Below, in pieces: positions 1 to 6,573 of a stretch of 17,514 nucleotides of DNA. Under the pieces are notes generated by a model that was given only the letters and a program-made list of their open reading frames with translations, ran no database searches and was not told where the DNA came from. Source of the DNA: Batkoa obscura (taxonomy: Eukaryota > Entomophthoromycota > Entomophthoromycetes > Entomophthorales > Batkoaceae); NCBI GenBank assembly GCA_030770535.1, contig JASVEC010000282.1, forward strand, positions 1 to 17,514. Direction: 5' to 3'. Both the position numbers and the translations under genes were made by a program. Positions within the stretch are counted from its first letter, which is position 1; every line of letters starts with the position of its first letter.

Positions 1-1945
1 TTACGATAACTAGCTATACCTTCACAGCATATTTGTAAACGCTGTAAACACTCAAATGGATTCTATTCAAAATAAGCCTTGGTTAGACAAAATTAATCAG
101 TTTAAAGTATTAGGATGGTAATATCAAGATAAAAATAGTTTACTGTTCTTATTGAATTGAACTAGTTATGCACAAACCGAACTAGGTCATGGCAGTGCAC
201 TATCTAATTTGGAAACCACCGCCACTTACGATCCAACCAGTGATTCCTTTATTATCCATTCCCCAACTATTAGCGTAATTGAATCGTACTGTTATAATAC
301 AAATATAATAACTCAACGTTTACTATAGTCGGCCAAATTTGGCCTGGAGGCTTAGCGAATTTCAGTAACCACTGTTTGCTTTATGCACAATTGTATATCA
401 AGGGCAAGTGCTATGGACCCCATGGTTTATAGTACTACCATTAAGGTCCATTGAAAATAATAGTATCCTACCAGGTATTAAACTATATGACATTGGGCCT
501 AAAATGGGGTTTGCTACAGTAGATAATGGTAAACTTTAATTTTTTATTGTGAATTACAGTTTTTATTATTTATATTATAGGCTGTGCTATGTTTAACCAA
601 GTAAAGATACCACGAGAAAATATGTTGATGAAGTTTTCAAAAGTGGACGAAAACGGTATTTACACAAGCCCACCTCACTCCAAATTGGTATATGCTGTAA
701 TGGTAAGTCCTTTGAGCTCTTATATAATTCAATTATCAACTTTATAGACAGGAACCAGGGTAATGGTAATAGAAGGAGCATGGATTCCATTAGCACGAAC
801 CTGCGTGATAGCGCTAAGATACAGTTTAGTACGTCGCCAAGGTTCACAACCGAATAGTATAAAGCAAGAACCACAAATCATCAACTATATTACAGTCCAA
901 TATAAGTTATTTACTTTATTAGCTTCCGTGTTTGCATTAAATTTAGTATCAAAAATGGATGAAAGAAGTTTATAAGAAAATGATAAACAAAATCCAAGTT
1001 GATGGAGATGTGTCTTTATTAGGCAGCTCTCATGCCATTTCAACTGCTTTAAAAGTGTACACCACCAAATTAGTGCGGATGGCGTTGAAATTGCTAGAAG
1101 AACCTTGGGTGGACATGGGTAATTTTGATTTTACATTTGATTATATACTAATAACGATCAATACTAGTTATTTGGCCTCTTCCAATATGCCTAATTTAGT
1201 TAATACTACTGTTGCTTCAATGACATATGAAGGAGATAACAGTTTACTAACTCAACAAACAGCAATATTTAGTAAAAACAGTATAAAAAAAATCATTAAC
1301 AGAGATGAAGATATTGACTATATAGTTAAGGAGTTCAAAGATATCAAAGCTGAAAAAAGTAAAGTGTCTGTAATAAGTTCCAGCTTGGAATTAAATCCTA
1401 CTAGCTTGATTCAATTATTTTCATCAAGACTTTATTCCCAATTAAATGAGTTTTATCAATTGAATATGCAGACTAAATTTGAATTATTAAATTTAGAGTC
1501 TATCAAGTTATCCGATGCTTTTGCTCAATATTTGACCGTTACTCAATTTTATCAACAAATCCAACAATATGAATCTCAGTCCATCTTCCCAGTCTTAACT
1601 GTTTTGTTTGAAATTTATTCTATCCATACTTTATTATCCAATTTAAGTGAATTTTTTCAATATGAATTACTAAGTCCATCCCAGATCCCATTATTACAAG
1701 CTAAGCTGAAGAGTCTATTTAAAGTGTTAGTACCTAATGTAGCCACTATTTTGGATGCTTTCCAGTTTTCTGATTTCACTTTAAATTCTTCTCTCGGTTT
1801 AAAGCAGGGTAATGTTTATGAAAAAATGTTTAAGGATTTAGAAGCTAATCCTTTGAACTCGGATCAACAGTTTAAAAATGAGCTTTCTAGAGTTATTAAC
1901 CAGATCACTCATTTAGACATTTTGGGGTTAAAAAATAAACTTTAA
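1..1945 (+). pseudogene. POX1: Peroxisomal acyl-CoA oxidase, 5' partial, five introns, frame-disrupted
   Basis: Acyl-CoA oxidase makes the first, FAD-dependent desaturation of acyl-CoA in peroxisomal beta-oxidation and yields H2O2. Family blocks appear in order: [11 protein letters not shown] at about 160-200, GPKMGFATVDNG near 500-528, ALRYSLVRRQ near 810-840, GGHG at 1110-1118, and MTYEGDNSLLTQQTA near 1220-1262, whose glutamate (codon 1229-1231) matches the catalytic base of the family. Introns by homology are 118-165, 275-328, 529-580, 703-747 and 1119-1167, the last with a TACTAAT branch site. Stop is TAA at 1943-1945. The protein ends Asn-Lys-Leu, a possible weak PTS1 signal. Roughly the first 150-190 codons lie outside the window. 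Four single-base changes break the frame: a missing T near 337-341 (lost W of KFWPGG), a missing T near 424, an extra A in the run at 952-956, and a missing G near 1076. Splice sites and the last 780 bases are clean, so a decayed gene and a faulty read are both possible. Confidence 0.85.
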
Positions 1946-2258
1946 TTTTTTCATACAATTTTAATGATCAACTAACCATGATCTTTTTTCTATACCAAAA
2001 TTAAGTCAATAGTTCGCCTCATACTTTATATCATTTTCCATATTGCTAAAGTTTAAAAGATGACTCTATTTTAACTTAAATATAATTTATAAACCTAAAT
2101 CGAAATCTAACAATAATTATTAAATATGAAAAAATGGATTTGATATCAACCTTTCGTTGTCATATTGATCTTACTTTTGGTTTCAAAAGTTAACATTATA
2201 AAAATTTAATAAATAGCAGTTACATATTAGATATAACAAAAGGTTTTGATTACAATTT
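1946..2258. other. AT-rich intergenic sequence
   Basis: Very AT-rich spacer downstream of the acyl-CoA oxidase stop. I see no open frame of note, RNA gene or repeat in it before the first MITE-like copy. Confidence 0.6.
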
Positions 2259-2356
2259 GGGGATGTTTTTTTTGTTTCATTATTTTTTTCATTTTTTAAG
2301 CGCTATTTGAGTAGGAAAAGTGTTAGTAAAACTCTCAAATAATAAAATACATCCCC
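2259..2356 (-). repeat. MITE-like repeat, copy A
   Basis: A 98-base element that begins GGGGATGTTTTTTTTG and ends AAATACATCCCC, so its ends are imperfect inverted repeats. The four bases on each side are ATTT, which fits a target-site duplication. The core reads AAGCGCTATTTGAG and is shared, in either orientation, with the copies at 2578, 3752, 4119, 4964 and 5098. It has no coding capacity. I infer a non-autonomous DNA transposon; I do not recognise the family. Confidence 0.75.
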
Positions 2357-2495
2357 ATTTCTTGTCACAAATATTGGTCGCAATCAAGGTAAATAGGGAT
2401 CACTTTACTAAATTTTGTTTGTTCGAATAGAATCAATTTTTAAGTAATAAGTCAATAATAAATGGACAGAAGCTTATTAATGTGTTTTAGCTAAT

Positions 2496-2578
2496 TAAAA
2501 ATTAAACTCTGCACTAATTCTAACTTCCTTGACTCCAATACCAACCTTCCTAACCTTAACTTTAGCCTTTACTATATG
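2496..2578 (-). other. Short coding-like island, possible relic or terminal exon
   Basis: Read on the minus strand, this stretch gives an open frame of about two dozen codons containing RKVGIGVKEVRIS and ending in TAA at 2496-2498. It is less AT-rich than its surroundings and has an alternating Lys/Val pattern that does not look like translated AT-rich noise. Its upstream edge abuts MITE copy B. I do not recognise the peptide. It may be the remnant of a last exon, or chance. Confidence 0.2.
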
Positions 2579-2673
2579 GGGATGTATTTTTATGTTTAAT
2601 TTTACTAATAAATTTTCCATTTAAATAGTGCTTAAAAGATAGAAAAAGTAATGAAGCCAGAAAAACACCCCCC
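2578..2673 (+). repeat. MITE-like repeat, copy B
   Basis: Same family as copy A, opposite orientation. It begins GGGGATGTATTTTTATG, carries the AAATAGTGCTTAAAAGAT core and ends AAAAACACCCCCC. The flanks (ATAT on the left, AATT on the right) do not form a clear duplication, so this may be an older copy or one whose edge has changed. Confidence 0.7.
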
Positions 2674-3025
2674 AATTAATAGTCTAAAAAACCATAAATT
2701 AATTCAAAATAATATATAAAGTTAAATATAAAGTTTTTAAATAATGATTATTATTGATTCAATTAAATGATTTTGCTATTAAAATTAAACATGTTCATAA
2801 GTTTATATATAATTAAAATTTATTATAAATACTTTTAACAAACTTATTATATCTCTTAACTATATCATTTTTCATTAACATTTTATATAATGTGAAATCT
2901 GATACTCAGTGATTAGAGTCAATAACAGCTGTTGCTTGGTTGATTAGACTGTAAGTCGAAAGGTCTTATTTTATGTAACTAAGATACACTTGAATTATAA
3001 AGAATAGCAAGTAATATACTGCAGG

Positions 3026-3489
3026 TGTGAAATCTGGTACTTAGGGTTTGGAGTCAAGAACACTATTGCTTGTGGTGGGTTACTACATAAGTCGAAAAGT
3101 CTTAGTTTATGTGACTAAGATAGACTTGGATATGAGAGAGTACCACGTAATAGGTTACAAGCTATATAAGACAAATAGAATAGACAACACTAATGTAAAA
3201 CCTATGTAAAATACTATTAAGAAAACTTAGTGACTTTATTAAATGTTCGAGATATCAGGTAATAATTCAGTTAAAAAGCCTCGAACTACTATACTCTGTA
3301 AACTCTTTTATACTCTGAAAAGTATAAATATCAAAATGAGAAGATAATATTCTTTTGGATGAAGCTAGAAATTCTCATAGCAAATCAAAATAAAAGTGTG
3401 GTTTAACCGTCTCTGAGCTCGAGAACACAACAGCTTAGGCGATTGTTATGTTATAATTAACCATGGGACTGACAAAGCGATATTTTACA
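3026..3489 (+). mobile_element. LTR-like repeat, inner copy nested in the outer copy
   Basis: A copy of about 464 bases that starts TGTGAAATCTGG and ends GATATTTTACA. It is flanked by CAGG on both sides (3022-3025 and 3490-3493), which supports a discrete insertion with a 4-base target duplication. The host sequence on either side is the neighbouring part of the outer copy, so the nesting order is clear. It contains a TATA-like AAAAGTATAAATATC motif, as an LTR promoter would, and no coding region. It is younger than the outer copy. Confidence 0.65.
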
Positions 3490-3751
3490 CAGGCTATGTA
3501 AGACAAATAGAATATATAATACTGCTACAAAATCTACGTAAAATACTATGAAAAAGATTTAGTGGCTTTATTAAAGGCAACGATATCAAGGAATAATTCA
3601 GTTAAAAAGCCTCAAGTTACTATTGTTCTAAAATCTCTTTTATAGTTCAACAGGTGTGGATATCAAAACGAGAGGATGATATCGTTTGGAGTGGAGTTAG
3701 AAATTCTCATAGCAAATTAGAATAAGAACATGTGATGATCGTCTATGATAT

Positions 3752-3850
3752 GGGGATGTATTTTTGTATTTAAGAATTTTACTAACAAACTTTCGCTTAA
3801 ATAGCACTTAAAAAATGGAAAAAAACAATGAAGTTGAAAAAAACATTCCC
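3752..3850 (+). repeat. MITE-like repeat, copy C, inserted in the LTR-like repeat
   Basis: A 99-base copy that begins GGGGATGTATTTTTG and ends AAAAACATTCCC, flanked on both sides by ATAT (3748-3751 and 3851-3854). It interrupts the outer LTR-like repeat, whose sequence continues on either side, so here the element has an independently recognisable insertion site. This gives good evidence that the family moved as a unit and makes a 4-base target duplication. Confidence 0.8.
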
Positions 3851-4118
3851 ATATGCTATAATTAATCATAGAGCTGACAAGGCGATATTTCACATTTTGT
3901 TATTAATAGTACTAAACTTATAATAAAATTTTCAAAAACTTCATGAGCTCTAGGTTATTATAAACAATTTTTAAAGCTGATGTAAATCAATTATAATGTT
4001 TATATAGTAGGTTTCTCCTTATTATATTAAAAATTTGAAAATTGCATTTTGAAGTTTAGTTATAAAAGCTTACATTTTGTTTTTATTTTAATAGAAAAAT
4101 AAAATTAAATAACTATGT

Positions 4119-4216
4119 GGGGATGTATTTCTGTGTTTAAGAATTTTACTAATAATTTTTCCACTCAAATAGCGCTTAAAAGATGAAAAAGTAATAAAGC
4201 CAAAAAAAACACCCCC
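4119..4216 (+). repeat. MITE-like repeat, copy D
   Basis: A 98-base copy that starts GGGGATGTATTTCTGTG, has the ACTCAAATAGCGCTTA core and ends AAAAAAACACCCCC. The flanks TATGT and TATAT agree only partly, so no clean duplication is claimed. Confidence 0.75.
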
Positions 4217-4253
4217 TATATATTGTATACTATATATTTGTATACTATATATC
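4217..4253. repeat. Short AT tandem repeat
   Basis: Two tandem 15-base units of the form TGTATACTATATAT(T/C) at 4224-4238 and 4239-4253, preceded by a partial unit. They directly abut the 3' end of MITE copy D. Simple AT sequence with no evident function. Confidence 0.6.
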
Positions 4254-4374
4254 TGTTAAATAATAAAAATAATATGAAGCACATAAAAAGACGGAATAAT
4301 TAAAGTAAGTCTTTTAAGTTAAATTTCTTTATTTAATCTTAAGCTTTTTAAATTCAACTAATTATATTGAGTAA

Positions 4375-4833
4375 TGTGAAATATCACTTTGTCAGCTCCA
4401 TGATTGATTATAATAATCACTTGAGTTGTTGTGTTCTCGAGCTCAGAGACGGTTAATACCACACTTTTAGATTGATTTGCTATGAGAATTTCTAGCTCCA
4501 TCCAAAAGGATATTATCTTCTCATTTTGATATTTATACTTTTCAGAGTATAAAAGAGATCTTAGAAGATAGTAATTTGAGGTTTTTTAATTGAATTATTC
4601 CCTGATATCCCATAAATTTAATAAAGCTACTAAATTTTATTAATAGTACTTTTCGTAGATTTTACACTAGTGTTATCTGTTCTATTTGGCTTACATACTC
4701 CATAGCCTATTACTTGCTATTCTTTATAATTCAAGTGTATCTTAGTTACATAAAATAAGACCTTTCGACTTACAGTCTAATCAACCAAGCAACAGCTGTT
4801 ATTGACTCCAATCACTGAGTACCAGATCTTACA
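4375..4833 (-). mobile_element. LTR-like repeat, inverted copy
   Basis: A third copy of the TGTGAAAT...TTTCACA family, about 459 bases, in the opposite orientation. It matches the nested pair along its length, including the AAAAGTATAAATATC, TCTCTGAGCTCGAGAACAC and TGATTAGACTGTAAGTCG blocks. GTAA occurs immediately outside both ends (4371-4374 and 4834-4837), again a 4-base duplication. No internal region accompanies it, so it is read as a solo LTR of the same family. It forms an inverted repeat with the copies at 2891-3894. Confidence 0.65.
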
Positions 4834-4963
4834 GTAACTAAAAAATAATTTTGTTACAATAGATTAAATATTACATATATAATATAAAATAAAAAAAGGA
4901 GAAAAAGTAAAAGCTAAATTCTTTTTTAAAAGTTAAAAAAATAAGATAATTAAGTAAAAATAT

Positions 4964-5062
4964 GGGGGTGTTTTTTTTGGTTTCATTACTTTTTCCATCT
5001 CTGAAGCACTATTTGAGCAGAAAAATTACTACTAAAATTCTTAAACATAAAACTACATCCCC
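4964..5062 (-). repeat. MITE-like repeat, copy E
   Basis: A 99-base copy in minus orientation. It starts GGGGGTGTTTTTTTTGG on the plus strand, has the AAGCACTATTTGAGC core and ends AAAACTACATCCCC. ATAT lies on both sides (4960-4963 and 5063-5066), the same target sequence as copy C. Confidence 0.8.
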
Positions 5063-5074
5063 ATATAATAAATG

Positions 5075-5182
5075 ACTTAAAATAAAACTACATCCCCTAA
5101 TATTAAGAATTTTACCAACAATTTTTCTGCTCAAGCAGTGCTTGAAAAATGGAAAAAAGTGATGAAGTCAAAAAAAACATCC
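5075..5182 (+). repeat. MITE-like repeat, copy F, with rearranged left end
   Basis: From about 5098 the body matches the plus-orientation copies (AAGAATTTTACCAACAATTT, then the CTCAAGCAGTGCTTGA core) and ends AAAAAACATCC. In place of the expected GGGGATGT start stands ACTTAAAATAAAACTACATCCCC at 5075-5097, which is the right-hand end of a minus-orientation copy like copy E. The copy therefore joins two ends in the same direction, either by inversion of the terminal 20 bases or by insertion of one copy next to another followed by deletion. Confidence 0.6.
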
Positions 5183-6573
5183 TTGTTGAAATGATATTGG
5201 TTTTATTATTTAATTTTAGTTAAATTAGCTAAAAAAAATTAAAAGTCATATTAAACTTTTTTATACTGTTTTAAGTTTTTATAGTATTTTATAAGCTTTG
5301 ATTTTGATGTGTAAAAGCTAAACCTTATACTATATTTTATTAAACACTGACTTTAGCATAGATTATATTTAAGCATGATTTATTAAAATAAATGAAATAA
5401 AAAACATAATTTTAGTTGTAAAGTTTTAAATTATTAGAAAAAAGGTTTTTTATAAAGTAGATCCTCCAAAGCGGTACCTTTTAAAAAATAATAATAGTAG
5501 TTTATTATTTGATATTTTTATAGGTAATTTATTATGTTTAATCCTCAGTTCGAAGTTGCAGCTTTTTTGTTCTTAACCAATCAAAATGACCTATGCCAAG
5601 TCTTAAATTTCCTGAAAATGCTGACATCAATAGGTTGACTATTTTACACTTTAAATTAATTTAAGAATAATTGAATTGATTGAGTTTATTCTTACAGTTT
5701 GAACTCAGTCAGATTTGCTTTAAAGTTAATTATAAGATCAAAAAGCAACATTAGCACTCAGGTAACTATTACATTATCGATTTTTAGGGGTTAATTTTTA
5801 TTTATTTGATTATTAAAAATATTATGAAAAGCTTAATAAAGTGATCTAAATATTGCTATTGTCAAATAGTTTGTTTCGGCTATAACAAGAATATAAATTA
5901 ATAAAAGAGACCATATTATATTAATACTTTCCATATAAGTTTCTATCATATTTATTTTAAATATGTAATATTATTTAAAATTGTGATAATTATGATTATT
6001 AACCCAATCCTCATTTTTTTAAATTATACAGTGTGTAATATAACTAATTCGAAAATTAAGGATTTAACTAAATTCATAATCATGTGACCAAGTCTTTTCT
6101 ATGATTTATTTTAAAGTATATATTTTTTACTCTACTTTGTAACTACATGAAAGTTAAGTTTTGTAATGGAATTTATTTAGTATATTTATACTAGCAGGGT
6201 GGATTTGATTGTAACTCAACTTCTAAGAATAGGAGAAGGCTTTGACGTAAAGTAGCCCAGCTTCCTCTGCTTTCACGATGATTTTTAGATATCATAATTG
6301 AACTGCTCATCTTAACTTTTAAAAAATTCTGAAGTAAACTTCTAAGCAAATTATATTAAGCTGTAATCCAATATTTAATTTTTTTTTTATATTAACATTA
6401 TATATCTTATATCAAAATACTTATAATTCTAATAAATTTCAAATTTGAAATAATTGAAGTTTCGTCACAATTTAAAACCATTTAATTTAAGCTAAAACTT
6501 ATATAAAGTGAAATAAGCCATTAAAACAAAAGCTACTTTTGATTTAATTCATTTCATTTAATATAAAAGTAAA
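5183..6573. other. AT-rich intergenic region upstream of RAD2
   Basis: About 1.4 kb of strongly AT-rich sequence with no gene I can defend. Two patches stand out as less AT-rich. At 5534-5638 on the plus strand a 34-codon frame contains FLFLTNQNDLCQVLNFLK. At 6191-6310 on the minus strand a 39-codon frame is described separately. No tRNA, snoRNA box pair or repeat copy was found. The last ~50 bases before 6574 should hold the RAD2 5' leader. Confidence 0.5.
6191..6310 (-). other. GC-richer island with a 39-codon open frame; candidate ncRNA or small peptide
   Basis: The minus strand reads from ATG at 6310-6308 to TAG at 6193-6191 and includes SKNHRESRGSWATLRQS. Base composition is clearly richer in G and C than the flanks, which in AT-rich genomes often marks an RNA gene or a conserved exon. 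I cannot match the peptide to a family, nor find a convincing C/D or H/ACA box set. Reported as an unexplained island. Confidence 0.25.

Larger units (their letters stand above)
2891..3894 (+). mobile_element. LTR-like repeat (TGTGAAAT...ATTTCACA), outer copy holding two insertions
   Basis: A fossil repeat bounded by TGTGAAATCTG and GATATTTCACA, an 8-base inverted end of the TG...CA type seen in yeast LTRs such as Ty3 sigma. A second copy of the same family (3026-3489) lies inside it, and MITE copy C (3752-3850) is inserted in its 3' part. It is therefore older than both guests. No internal retrotransposon coding region is present, so it is best read as a solo LTR. Family assignment to Ty1/copia or Ty3/gypsy is not possible from this sequence. 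Confidence 0.6.

Noticed and set aside
593-874. 93-residue open frame on the minus strand
   Set aside because: It lies antisense to well-supported acyl-CoA oxidase exons and an intron; composition is only the complement of that coding sequence.
2259-5182. CRISPR-like array because of recurrent ~98-base units
   Set aside because: Units are irregularly spaced, occur in both orientations, have inverted ends and target duplications, and the setting is a eukaryotic spliced genome.
5540-5565. tRNA-like B box around AGTTCGAAGTT
   Set aside because: No matching A box, acceptor stem or T-arm pairing nearby; it is a chance match.
6190-6315. C/D snoRNA suggested by CGATGATTT and nearby CTG
   Set aside because: No proper CTGA D box or pairing terminal stem is found in the right place on either strand.
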